A stretch of DNA of 64,000 nt from Bradyrhizobium diazoefficiens (GTDB taxonomy: Bacteria; Pseudomonadota; Alphaproteobacteria; Rhizobiales; Xanthobacteraceae). Below are positions 54,188 through 62,482 of this stretch, piece by piece. Where the stretch lies: the NCBI RefSeq assembly GCF_016599855.1, contig NZ_CP067041.1:558001-622000 (forward strand), in the 5' to 3' direction. Both the position numbers and the translations under genes were made by a program. How positions within the stretch are numbered: position 1 is the first letter of the stretch; every line of letters begins with the position of its first letter. The notes under the pieces are model-generated. The model made no database searches and was not told the origin of the DNA. It saw only the letters and a list, made by a program, of their open reading frames with translations.

Positions 54188-55335
54188 TTGGGACGTTGTC
54201 CGACGAAGAAGGACGAGGACTTCAGCAGCGTGAAACTCGGCCGCTTCAGGCCGGCGCCGAGGAGCGGCGCGGTGTCGACCGGGGCCTTGATGGAAGCGGT
54301 GGTCCGGCCTTGCGGCGCATCCGGCGTGCAGGTGCCGGCGACGAAGGTCGGCTCGGGACCGAACGCGGTGCCGCGGCGGGCGTATTTGTCGTAGGCCAGC
54401 GGCAGCGTGTTGTTCAGGCCCTCATGGCCGAGACCGCCCTTGGCGTCGATCGCCATCATCTCGCTCTGGCACATCTTGCCGGTCTCGACGCACATGTTGA
54501 GGATCAGGCGGTAGAGATCGGAATCGACCGTGCCGTAGCGCCGCACCGGCTCGTTCTCGCTGGGCTTCTCGAGCTCAAGATATTCGGCGCGGCCAAGCGA
54601 GCCGCCCGCCGATTTGGCCTGCGCGATCCAGCCGTCAAAGCCCTTGTCGTCGAGGCCCTGGAAGTTGAAATGCATGCCGGAGAAGCCGGCGCCGCTGTAG
54701 TTCGCCGAAAAGCCCTTATAGGTGCCGGCGTGGTTCACAACGGCGTGCAGCTTCGTCTCCATGCCCGGCATCGCGTAGATCTGGCCGGCCAGCGCGGGGA
54801 TGTAGAACGAGTTCATCACTGAAGAGGCGGTGATGCGGAAGTTGATCGGACGATCGACGGGAGCCGCCAGTTCGTTGACAGTGGCGATGCCATAGTCCGG
54901 ATAGATAAACAGCCATTTCCAGTCGAGCGCGACGACATCGACCTCGAGCGGCGCCTTGGACTGGTCGATCGCGCGGTCGGCGTGGATGCGACCGAGCGTG
55001 CGATAGGGGTCGAGCAGATGCGTGCCCATCCAGGTCAGCGCGCCCAGGCAGACGATGATCAAGAGCGGCGCCGACCAGATCACCAACTCGAGCTTGGTCG
55101 AGTGGTCCCAGTCCGGCTCGTAACGGGCCGAATTGTTGGACTGGCGGTAACGCCAGGCAAACAGCACCGTCAGCGCCATCACGGGAACGACGATCAGGAG
55201 CATCAGGACGGTGGAGATGATGACAAGGTCGCGCTGCTGGGCGGCGATATCGCCGGCCGGCGCCAGCACGACGTAGTTGCAGCCGCTGAGCACAACTGCC
55301 AAGGGTAGCAGCGCCAGGATCTTGAGACGGGACAC
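54175..55335 (-). CDS. cyoA: Cytochrome o ubiquinol oxidase subunit II
   Basis: A 386-residue CyoA. The lipoprotein signal ends in LSGC (Cys19 lipidated), with membrane spans near 40-62 and 85-105. The cupredoxin-like domain (LDWKWLFIYPDYGIATVNEL, then MNSFYIPALAGQIYAMPGME) lacks the cysteines of a CuA site, as expected for a quinol rather than cytochrome c oxidase. The C-terminus is longer than usual after about residue 320. First gene of cyoABCD-surf1-regS-regR. Confidence 0.95.
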   Translation of the reverse strand: MSRLKILALLPLAVVLSGCNYVVLAPAGDIAAQQRDLVIISTVLMLLIVVPVMALTVLFAWRYRQSNNSARYEPDWDHSTKLELVIWSAPLLIIVCLGALTWMGTHLLDPYRTLGRIHADRAIDQSKAPLEVDVVALDWKWLFIYPDYGIATVNELAAPVDRPINFRITASSVMNSFYIPALAGQIYAMPGMETKLHAVVNHAGTYKGFSANYSGAGFSGMHFNFQGLDDKGFDGWIAQAKSAGGSLGRAEYLELEKPSENEPVRRYGTVDSDLYRLILNMCVETGKMCQSEMMAIDAKGGLGHEGLNNTLPLAYDKYARRGTAFGPEPTFVAGTCTPDAPQGRTTASIKAPVDTAPLLGAGLKRPSFTLLKSSSFFVGQRPKSNS

Positions 55336-55401
55336 GGGCCGAGCCTTTGAGAATGAGTTTCCTTTGCGGGGCCAAGGGGTAGCTGCGGCGCAGCAATCCG
55401 G

Positions 55402-55424
55402 ACATTGGACAATTTGTCCAATGT
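55402..55424. promoter_or_regulatory. Long perfect palindrome between cyoA and the MFS gene
   Basis: ACATTGGACAA and TTGTCCAATGT are perfect 11-base arms around a single T. It lies 67 bases before the cyoA start and 93 before the MFS start. Such symmetry suggests a dimeric repressor or activator site for one or both genes. It does not fit the TTGAT-N4-ATCAA site of FixK/FNR. Confidence 0.7.
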
Positions 55425-55516
55425 TGCAGTGCGGGATGTTGGGTCAAACAGGTCCAGATTGCCTGGTGTCCCGCCGGGCGGTCGGCTTTGGTTTTCAGGA
55501 CGTTAAGGGCGCACGC

Positions 55517-56848
55517 ATGGCGACGGCACAGACCCCCGCAATGGCAGATCTCCACTCGGGCGAGCACGGCCACGATTTGGCCAGTCCCGGCGAAATCGCC
55601 ATCGGCGTCATCATCGGCCGTACCTCGGAATTCTTCGACTTCTTCGTCTACGCGATCGCCTCGGTGATCGTTTTCCCGCGTCTGGTGTTTCCGTTCACGA
55701 GCGAGCTGACCGGCACGCTTTATTCCTTCATGATCTTCGCGCTGGCCTTCATCGCCCGGCCGATCGGGACCGTCATTTTCATGACGGTTGACGGCGAGTA
55801 CGGCAAGACGGCCAAGCTGGTCTCGGCGCTGTTCCTGCTCGGCACCGCCACCGTCGCGCTCGCCTTCCTGCCCGGCTACCACGAGATCGGCGTTGCCGCG
55901 ATTTGGCTGCTGGCGCTGGCACGCCTCGCGCAGGGTCTGGCCTGGGGCGGTGCCTGGGATGGCATGGCTTCGCTGCTGGCGCTGAATGCGCCGGCCTCCA
56001 AGCGGGGCTGGTACGCGATGGTGCCCCAGCTCGGCGCGCCGCTCGGGTTGATCGTGGCGAGCGCGTTGTTCGCCTATTTCGCGGGAAATCTCTCGGCCGA
56101 TGATTTCTTCGACTGGGGCTGGCGCTATCCGTTCTTCGTCGCCTTCGCCATCAACGTCGTAGCGCTGTTCGCGCGTCTGCGCATGGTGACGACCGAGGAA
56201 TATTCCTCGCTGTTCGAAACCCGCGAACTGCAGCCCTCGCGCATCTCCGACACGGTTGCGCGCGAAGGCCACAACATCATGCTCGGCGCGTTCGCGCCGC
56301 TGGCGAGCTTTGCGCTGTTCCACATGGTTACCGTGTTTCCGTTGTCCTGGGTGTTCCTGTTCACCCGCGAAAGCCCGGTGCGCTTTTTGATCATCGAGAT
56401 CGTCGCCGCCGTGTTCGGCGTCGCAGCGATCGTGGCCTCCGGCATCATCGCCGACCGTGTCGGCCGCAAGTCGCTGCTGATGGGATCGGCGATCGCGATC
56501 GCGATCTACAGCGGCTTTGCCCCGCAACTGCTGGACGCCGGCGCGTTCGGTGAGACCATCTACATGGTGATCGGCTTCATCCTGCTCGGCCTCTCCTTCG
56601 GCCAGTCCTCTGGCGCGATCGCCTCGAATTTCAGGCAGATGTACCGTTACACGGCCTCGGCGCTGACCTCGGACATGGCATGGCTGTTCGGCGCCGGCTT
56701 CGCGCCGCTGGTTGCGCTGCTGCTCGCCACCAATCTCGGCGTCATCGCCTCGGGCGCGTATCTGCTCTCGGGCGCGTTCTGGACCCTGCTCGCGCTCTGG
56801 CTCAGCGGCCAGCGCGAAGCGGGCGACATGGACGCGGGCGCTGATTAG
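55517..56848 (+). CDS. MFS transporter (metabolite:H+ symporter-like)
   Basis: A 443-residue major facilitator protein with about 12 membrane spans in two halves. It has EFFDFFVYAIASVIVFPRLV in span 1, the loop 2/3 region DGEYGKTAKLV and GIIADRVGRKSLL between spans 8 and 9. The metabolite:H+ symporter look suggests uptake of organic acids, but the substrate cannot be read. ATG at 55517 was chosen; a frame from 55277 would overlap cyoA. It shares a promoter region with cyoABCD. Confidence 0.87.
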   Translation: MATAQTPAMADLHSGEHGHDLASPGEIAIGVIIGRTSEFFDFFVYAIASVIVFPRLVFPFTSELTGTLYSFMIFALAFIARPIGTVIFMTVDGEYGKTAKLVSALFLLGTATVALAFLPGYHEIGVAAIWLLALARLAQGLAWGGAWDGMASLLALNAPASKRGWYAMVPQLGAPLGLIVASALFAYFAGNLSADDFFDWGWRYPFFVAFAINVVALFARLRMVTTEEYSSLFETRELQPSRISDTVAREGHNIMLGAFAPLASFALFHMVTVFPLSWVFLFTRESPVRFLIIEIVAAVFGVAAIVASGIIADRVGRKSLLMGSAIAIAIYSGFAPQLLDAGAFGETIYMVIGFILLGLSFGQSSGAIASNFRQMYRYTASALTSDMAWLFGAGFAPLVALLLATNLGVIASGAYLLSGAFWTLLALWLSGQREAGDMDAGAD

Positions 56849-56858
56849 CGCAGAGCTT

Positions 56859-56950
56859 GTAGGGTGGGCAAAGGCGCGTAGCGCCGTGCCCACCATCCAT
56901 CAGCGACTGAGATAGGGAATGGTAGGCACGCTTCGCTTTGCCACCCTACG
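56859..56950. repeat. Palindromic repeat, family F copy 2
   Basis: GTAGGGTGGGCAAAGGCGCG and CGCTTTGCCACCCTACG are the arms, with GCCGTGCCCACCATCC and GGTAGGCACG inside. Confidence 0.8.
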
Positions 56951-56971
56951 GCAGCGGGATTTGTCGCTCCA

Positions 56972-57007
56972 GATCCCGGGTTCGCGCTAAGCGCGCCCCG
57001 GGATGAC
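56972..57007. repeat. Short palindromic repeat, family B copy 5
   Basis: ATCCCGGGTTCGCGCTAAGC and GCGCCCCGGGATGACGCG form a partial element directly after the family F copy and just before the end of the M48 gene. Confidence 0.55.
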
Positions 57008-57023
57008 GCGCGCTTAGCGCGCG

Positions 57024-58523
57024 TCAGTCCGTCACGATCTTCACGCGGTCGCGCACCTTCACTTGCGCGGTGCGATCCAGCCCATTCAGCACGCGAAAAC
57101 GTTCGGCCGGGTGATCGACGCCGTCCATGCGGTGGGAGAGCGATTCCACGGTGTCGCCGGGCTGCACGGTGATCACCTTGATGCGCAGCGGACGCGCGGC
57201 CTGGATCTCGTCGAGCGTCAGGCGGCGGAATGAATTGACGGTCTCGCGCGCGTTGCGCTCGCTCTCGGTCGACTTCTGCCGTGTCGCGAAGATGAAGCGA
57301 TAGACGTCGCTGCCGAAGCGCAGTGCATAGACCTTGAATTGCCACTGGTCTCCCTTGGCGGTGGCAGATGCGGCCGGGAAGCCGTTGATGGTGATGTCCT
57401 CGGTCGACGCCTTCTCGACACCTTCCATCCACCCCGAATTGAGGTAGTCGCCGAGCGACTGCTCGGCCGGCACCCGCACGACGTCGAAGCGCATCGCCTG
57501 CGCGCCGCCTTCGCGCACGCCGATCACCGCCTGCGCGGTGTTGTCGAGCGTGAAATTGTCCGGCGCCTGGAAGGTGAAACCAAGCTTGGGGTGCAGGAAG
57601 CGGCGGCCGCGGACAAAGCCTTCGCTGGGGTCCTCGCCATAGACGATATTGTCGATCGCGGCGAGATAGCTCTCGCGGTCGCGCTCGGCGCCCTCGGGCG
57701 CTGCATATTGCCGGGCGATGGCCTGCGCGTTCTGCACGCGTTCGGGCGTTGCCGGATGCGACGAGGTAAAATCCTGCGCGCGCGGATCGAGCGAGTTCTT
57801 GCCGGCCTTCAGCTCCGCATTGCGCTCCATCGCCGAGAGGAAACGCGCAGCACCGTACGGGTCGAAATGCGCCTTGGCGGAGATGCCGACACCCATGGCG
57901 TCGGCCTCGAACTCCTGGTTGCGCGAAAAGCTCGCCATCGTCAGCTTGGTCTTGGCGAGCGCGAGCGCGGTGAGATCGGGGTCGGTGCTCATGTCGGTGA
58001 CGACGCGGGTGACGATCGCGGCCTGGCGCGCCTGGTCCTCGCGCATCGCGGCATGCTTGGACAGCACATGCGCCATCTCGTGGCTGAGCACCGAGGACAA
58101 TTCCGAGGTGTCGCTGGCGAGCGCGAGCAGGCCGCGGGTGACATAGAGCTGGCCATTCGGCAGCGCGAAGGCGTTCACCGCGCCGGAATTGAGGATGGTG
58201 ACCTTGTAGCCCTGGTCGGGGCGCTCCGAGGCGGCAACCAGCCGGTCGACGGTCTTGCTGACCAGTGACTCGAGCCGGGGATCGTCATAGGCGCCGCCAT
58301 AGCTCGCCAGGATGCGCTCGTGCTCTTTCTCGGTGGCGGGGGTTTGCGCGACAGCCGGCTTCGGCTTGGGCGTCGCCACCATCCGTGGGGCCGCCGCAGT
58401 CTGGAACCGGCCCATATCGCCGCAACCGGCGAGGGCTGCGCCCAGCACGAGGCAAAGCGCGGCCGGCGCAGCCCGACGGCGGCGTCCTTCGCCTTTTTTG
58501 TGCTGTTCTAGCACCCCATTCAC
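57024..58523 (-). CDS. M48 family zinc metalloprotease lipoprotein with C-terminal LysM-like domain
   Basis: A 499-residue envelope protease. The lipoprotein signal has LAGC with Cys34. The M48 domain has HEMAH at 148-152, the zinc-binding HExxH, and a third ligand in NQEFEADAMGVGI. A middle domain follows, and the last 60 residues resemble LysM (ITVQPGDTVESLSHRMDGVD and the closing KVRDRVKIV). It is like BepA-type quality-control proteases of the outer membrane, anchored to peptidoglycan by LysM. The substrate is unknown. Confidence 0.9.
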   Translation of the reverse strand: MNGVLEQHKKGEGRRRRAAPAALCLVLGAALAGCGDMGRFQTAAAPRMVATPKPKPAVAQTPATEKEHERILASYGGAYDDPRLESLVSKTVDRLVAASERPDQGYKVTILNSGAVNAFALPNGQLYVTRGLLALASDTSELSSVLSHEMAHVLSKHAAMREDQARQAAIVTRVVTDMSTDPDLTALALAKTKLTMASFSRNQEFEADAMGVGISAKAHFDPYGAARFLSAMERNAELKAGKNSLDPRAQDFTSSHPATPERVQNAQAIARQYAAPEGAERDRESYLAAIDNIVYGEDPSEGFVRGRRFLHPKLGFTFQAPDNFTLDNTAQAVIGVREGGAQAMRFDVVRVPAEQSLGDYLNSGWMEGVEKASTEDITINGFPAASATAKGDQWQFKVYALRFGSDVYRFIFATRQKSTESERNARETVNSFRRLTLDEIQAARPLRIKVITVQPGDTVESLSHRMDGVDHPAERFRVLNGLDRTAQVKVRDRVKIVTD

Positions 58524-58549
58524 GTCGCTTAACCCGTGCCTGGCCTTGC

Positions 58550-59320
58550 TTAAGGCCTTACCCCTGTCGGCTCATTTGCGCCCAGCAATTCGACCTGTCC
58601 CACGAGGCGTACATCGATACGCGGCCCCGTCGTCCCCTCAATCCAGCCCCGGACACGAATACGTCGATTTTCCAAGGACTTAACGGCTATTCCGGCGCTT
58701 TCGAACGCCGGCAGATTGCGCTTTGAAATAGTCGCGGCAAAGCCGCGTGTCCAGCTCCGTCCGAAGTTGAGGTAGGTCGTTGCCCCAGCTTGCCGGACCG
58801 ACAGGACTTTGCCCTCGACCACCATAAAGCGCCCCATCCCGGCCAAAATATCGTCCGGACTTTCCGCGTTTTTTATGACCGATGGGTCAGCCCAACTGCC
58901 CTTTTTTTGGCGCCGCGCCTCGGCCTCCGCCGCCATCAGGGCAGCTGCGCAGTCCTTGTCGGTGATCTCGGCGGAAACCACGGCGTCGCCCTGGACAAGC
59001 AGCGTAGCCTGCACGGACGTATCGCTCTCGCCGATGAACACCAGCGCGCTCTGGCGACCATAGCGGTCGGGCGTGTCATCAGTGCTGCGCAAGATGACGT
59101 CGCGGCCGGCGAGCTGCGAGATCAGTGCCTGCCTTGTCGTTGCTGTCGCCTCGATCCCGATGAGGCGGACTTCGCGGCCGTCGTCGAGTCGCAGGCTGCG
59201 CGCATCGACGATCGCGGCGACGCGGCCCTCGCCCTGGACTTCGAATTGGCACGGTGTCGCGAACGCTGTGCGACCCGCGACGAGAAGAAATGCGATGATG
59301 AGGTGAAGCCGTTGCGTCAC
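58550..59320 (-). CDS. Exported thermonuclease-like (SNase-domain) protein
   Basis: A protein of about 256 residues with GTG at 59320 and a signal peptide (LHLIIAFLLVAGRTAFAT). ATG at 59362 is also possible. The staphylococcal-nuclease fold is indicated by RLDDGREVRLIGIEATATTR, DDTPDRYGRQSALVF and VVSAEITDKDCAAALMAAEA. The catalytic Arg-Asp-Glu set is only partly recognisable, so activity is uncertain. It is exported and may also bind RNA or protein. It is divergent from the ABC binding-protein gene. Confidence 0.75.
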   Translation of the reverse strand: MTQRLHLIIAFLLVAGRTAFATPCQFEVQGEGRVAAIVDARSLRLDDGREVRLIGIEATATTRQALISQLAGRDVILRSTDDTPDRYGRQSALVFIGESDTSVQATLLVQGDAVVSAEITDKDCAAALMAAEAEARRQKKGSWADPSVIKNAESPDDILAGMGRFMVVEGKVLSVRQAGATTYLNFGRSWTRGFAATISKRNLPAFESAGIAVKSLENRRIRVRGWIEGTTGPRIDVRLVGQVELLGANEPTGVRP

Positions 59321-59508
59321 GTGATCCGGAGAGCTTGCGTTACGCGCCAACTCTAACACCATTCCGCTTTGCGGAAAACGCGTGTGCCGTTCGCGAAAAG
59401 CTGCAACGCCTCCCGCGCTTGCTGCGCTCTTGCGCATACGGCATGATGACGGCAACAGCAATAATCAAGCCGCCATTCAGAGTCAGGCGATCAAGGGAGG
59501 TTGTTTCG

Positions 59509-60714
59509 ATGAAGCATATTTTGTTGGGCATTTTTGCTGCCGCGTTTGCCCTGAGCGCGAGCGCCGCGCAGGCCCAGGACAAGCCTCCCCTGAAGATCGG
59601 CGGCATCCTCGACATGTCGAGCCTTTACGCCGACATCACCGGCCCCGGCAGCGAGACCGCGGCCAAGATGGCCGTTGAGGATTTTGGCGGCGAAGTGCTC
59701 GGACGCAAGATCCAGGTGCTGGCGGCCGACCATCTCAACAAGGCCGACCTGTCCGCCAACATCGCCCGTGACATGCTCGACAACCAGGGCGTCGAGATGA
59801 TCTACGACGTTGCAGCGTCGGCGACGGCGCTTGCCGCCGGCGAGATCGCGAAAGCGCGGGGCAAGATCATCATCTTCAACGGCCCGGGCTCGATCCGGCT
59901 CAGTAACGAAGCCTGCGGTCCCTACACCATCCACTATGTGTTCGACACCTACGGCCAAGCCAATGTGACCGGCCTTGCCGCCGTGAAATCGGGCCTCGAT
60001 ACCTGGTTCTTCCTCACCGCCGACTACGCCTTCGGTCAGGATCTGGAGAAGGACACCAGCGCGGTCGTCACCAAGACCGGCGGCAAGGTGCTCGGCAGCG
60101 TGCGGCATCCGCTCAATACCTCGGATTTCTCGTCGTTCCTGCTGCAGGCCCAGGCCTCGAAGGCCAAGGTGATCGGGCTGGCGAATGCCGGCGGCGACAC
60201 CGTCAACGCGATCAAGCAGGCGGCCGAGTTCGGCATCACCAAGGGCGGCCAGAAGGTCTCGCCGCTACTTGCGTTCGTCACCGACATCGACTCGATCGGC
60301 CTCGAGACCGCGCAGGGATTGTTGTTGGCGGAAGCCTTCTACTGGGACATGAACGATGAGACGCGCGCATTCTCGAAGCGCTTCATGGAGCGAATGAAGC
60401 GGCCACCGACCTCGGCGCAGGCCGGCGTCTATTCCTCCGTCATGCACTATCTGAAGGCCGTAAGGGCCGCCGGCACGACCGACTCTGCCGCCGTCATGAA
60501 GGTGATGAAGGAGACGCCGATCAACGACTTCTTCGCGCATAACGGCAAGATCCGGGAGGACGGCCGCATGGTGCACGACATGTACCTGTTCGAGGTGAAG
60601 AAGCCGTCGGAATCCAAGGGCCGCTGGGACGACTACAAGCTGCTCGCCACCATTCCCGGCAACGAGGCGTTCCAGTCACTCGAGCAGTCGCGCTGCCCGC
60701 TGGTGAAGAAATAG
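59509..60714 (+). CDS. ABC transporter substrate-binding protein (branched-chain amino acid type)
   Basis: A 401-residue periplasmic binding protein. ATG at 59509 follows AGGGAGG by about eight bases. The signal peptide MKHILLGIFAAAFALSASAA is followed by cleavage near AQAQ. The mature part has the LivJ-like fold (KIGGILDMSSLYADITGPGS, then DTWFFLTADYAFGQDLEKDT). Ligand is unknown; many homologues bind aromatic acids or branched-chain amino acids. No permease or ATPase genes lie next to it in the window. Confidence 0.88.
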   Translation: MKHILLGIFAAAFALSASAAQAQDKPPLKIGGILDMSSLYADITGPGSETAAKMAVEDFGGEVLGRKIQVLAADHLNKADLSANIARDMLDNQGVEMIYDVAASATALAAGEIAKARGKIIIFNGPGSIRLSNEACGPYTIHYVFDTYGQANVTGLAAVKSGLDTWFFLTADYAFGQDLEKDTSAVVTKTGGKVLGSVRHPLNTSDFSSFLLQAQASKAKVIGLANAGGDTVNAIKQAAEFGITKGGQKVSPLLAFVTDIDSIGLETAQGLLLAEAFYWDMNDETRAFSKRFMERMKRPPTSAQAGVYSSVMHYLKAVRAAGTTDSAAVMKVMKETPINDFFAHNGKIREDGRMVHDMYLFEVKKPSESKGRWDDYKLLATIPGNEAFQSLEQSRCPLVKK

Positions 60715-60716
60715 TC

Positions 60717-60804
60717 TCGTCATTGCGAGCGAAGCGAAGCAATCCAGAGATGTTTCCGTAGAGGCAGTCTGGATTGCTTCGTCGCTTCGCTCCTCGCAAT
60801 GACG
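60717..60804. repeat. Palindromic repeat, family D copy 2
   Basis: TCGTCATTGCGAGCGAAGCG and CGCTCCTCGCAATGACG are the arms, and AAGCAATCCAGA with CTGGATTGCTTCG the inner pair. It lies in the 134-base gap after the binding-protein gene. Confidence 0.85.
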
Positions 60805-60848
60805 GCGTGGCGACAGCTAGGTCAAAATAACAGCAAGGGAGACGTCCC

Positions 60849-61637
60849 ATGAACGACATGGTCCTGCAAAAACTCGAAGGCGGGCTGCTCACCATTACCA
60901 TGAACCGGCCCGAGCGCAAGAATGCGCTCAATCCCGAGATGGTCGCAGGATTAGTCGAGGCAGCGCGGCGCGCAGCCGACGACCCGGAGGTACGTGCGGT
61001 GCTGTTCAAGGGGGCGGGCGGTTCGTTCTGCGTCGGTGGCGACGTCAAATCGATGGCGGCCGGTCGCGCGCCGCTGCCGTTCGAGCAAAAACTTTCGAAT
61101 TTGCGCCGCGGCATGGAGGTCTCGCGCATCCTGCACCAGATGCCAAAACCCGTGGTGGCGCAGCTCGACGGTGCCGCGGCCGGCGCCGGCCTGTCGATGG
61201 CGCTGTCATGTGACCTCCGCATCGCCTCCGAATCCTGCAAGATCACGACCGCCTTCGCCAAGGTCGGCTTCTCCGGCGATTACGGCGGCACCTATTTTCT
61301 GACTCAACTGCTCGGCAGCGCGCGGGCGCGCGAGCTCTATCTGACGTCGCCGGTGCTGACCGCCAAAGAAGCGCATGCGATCGGCATGGTGACCAGGGTC
61401 GTGCCCGATGCCGAGATCGACGCTGCCGCGCATGAGCTCGCACTGTCGCTGGCGCAGGGGCCGTCGATCGCGCTCGGCTTCATCAAGCGCAACATCAACA
61501 ATGCCGAACATCTCGCGCTCGAGGACTGCTTCGACGGCGAGGCGATCCACCATACGCGCTGCGGCGATACCGAAGACCACAAGGAAGCCGCAAAGGCCTT
61601 TGTCGAGAAGCGCAAGCCGACCTTTAAGGGGGCATGA
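60849..61637 (+). CDS. Enoyl-CoA hydratase/isomerase family protein
   Basis: A 262-residue crotonase-fold protein. The oxyanion-hole segments are visible: GGSFCVGGDVKSMA near residue 58 and LDGAAAGAGLSMALSCDLRI near residue 106. The catalytic position in FAKVGFSGDYGGTYFLTQL has Asp and Gly rather than the paired Glu of true hydratases, so isomerase-like or other CoA chemistry is possible. It is coupled to the VOC gene by overlap of four bases. Confidence 0.88.
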   Translation: MNDMVLQKLEGGLLTITMNRPERKNALNPEMVAGLVEAARRAADDPEVRAVLFKGAGGSFCVGGDVKSMAAGRAPLPFEQKLSNLRRGMEVSRILHQMPKPVVAQLDGAAAGAGLSMALSCDLRIASESCKITTAFAKVGFSGDYGGTYFLTQLLGSARARELYLTSPVLTAKEAHAIGMVTRVVPDAEIDAAAHELALSLAQGPSIALGFIKRNINNAEHLALEDCFDGEAIHHTRCGDTEDHKEAAKAFVEKRKPTFKGA

Positions 61638-62386
61638 CTGTGGCGGCCTATATGCGGCTGCGCCAGATCTGCCTCGTCGCGCCGCAGCTTGCGCCCGTCA
61701 TCTCCGACATCGCCGAGATCATGGGCCTCGCCGTCTGCTACCACGACGGCAATGTCGCGAAATACGGCCTGGAGAATGCGCTACTTCCGGTCGACACGAT
61801 CTTGCTGGAGGTCGTCGCGCCGTTGAAGGACGGCACCACGGCCGGCCGCTTCATCGAGAAGACGAACGGCCGCGGCGGGTACATGGCGATCTTCTGCTGC
61901 AACGATCCCGACGAGCGCGGCCGCAACGCCAATGCGCTTGGCGTGCGCACCGCCAATGTCATTGACCACGCGCCCTATCACGGTGTCCAGCTCCACCCGC
62001 GTGATTGCCGCGCCGCTTTCATCGAGTTCAACCACACCGAAGGCAGTGACGACATTCTGGGTGCGTATCCGCCGGCGGGGCCGGACTGGCAAAAGTATAT
62101 CCGCAAGGATGTGACGCAGGCGCTGACGGGCGTGGAGATGCAAAGCCCGGACCCGCAGGGGCTGGCGGCGCATTGGGGCGGCATTATTGGCGTTGCCGCT
62201 GGCGGCGCCGAATTGAGATTGCCCAATGCGGTGTTCCGGTTTGTGAAAGGCCCTAGCGAGATCATGAGCGCATTGGAGTTTCGGGTGGTTGATGCGGCGC
62301 ACGTGCTGCATGTGGCGCGGTCAAAGGGGCTGGCGGTGGCGGGGAACGAATTCTTGCTGGGCGGAGTGACGTTCCGCGTCAGTTGA
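61634..62386 (+). CDS. VOC (glyoxalase-like) superfamily protein
   Basis: A 250-residue protein in the vicinal oxygen chelate fold group. Its first half includes RQICLVAPQLAPVISDIAEI and its second QGLAAHWGGIIGVAAGGAEL. The exact set of metal ligands is not clear by eye. It is coupled to the enoyl-CoA hydratase gene by an ATGA overlap and is followed by a CoA ligase, so it may handle an acyl-CoA or its precursor. Function is otherwise unknown. Confidence 0.72.
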   Translation: MTVAAYMRLRQICLVAPQLAPVISDIAEIMGLAVCYHDGNVAKYGLENALLPVDTILLEVVAPLKDGTTAGRFIEKTNGRGGYMAIFCCNDPDERGRNANALGVRTANVIDHAPYHGVQLHPRDCRAAFIEFNHTEGSDDILGAYPPAGPDWQKYIRKDVTQALTGVEMQSPDPQGLAAHWGGIIGVAAGGAELRLPNAVFRFVKGPSEIMSALEFRVVDAAHVLHVARSKGLAVAGNEFLLGGVTFRVS

Positions 62387-62482
62387 TTCCCTCATGGTGA
62401 TCCGTCACTCTGAGGTGCTCGGCGAGCCTTGCACGGCCACGGTCACCGCTGCGCGTACAAAGAATAAGACGGGATCACGCAA

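Noticed and set aside
54716..56896. A 726-codon minus-strand open frame across the 5-prime end of cyoA and the MFS gene
   Set aside because: It is out of frame with cyoA and antisense to the MFS gene, and its Gln/Arg/Asp/Gly composition is that of a shadow frame.
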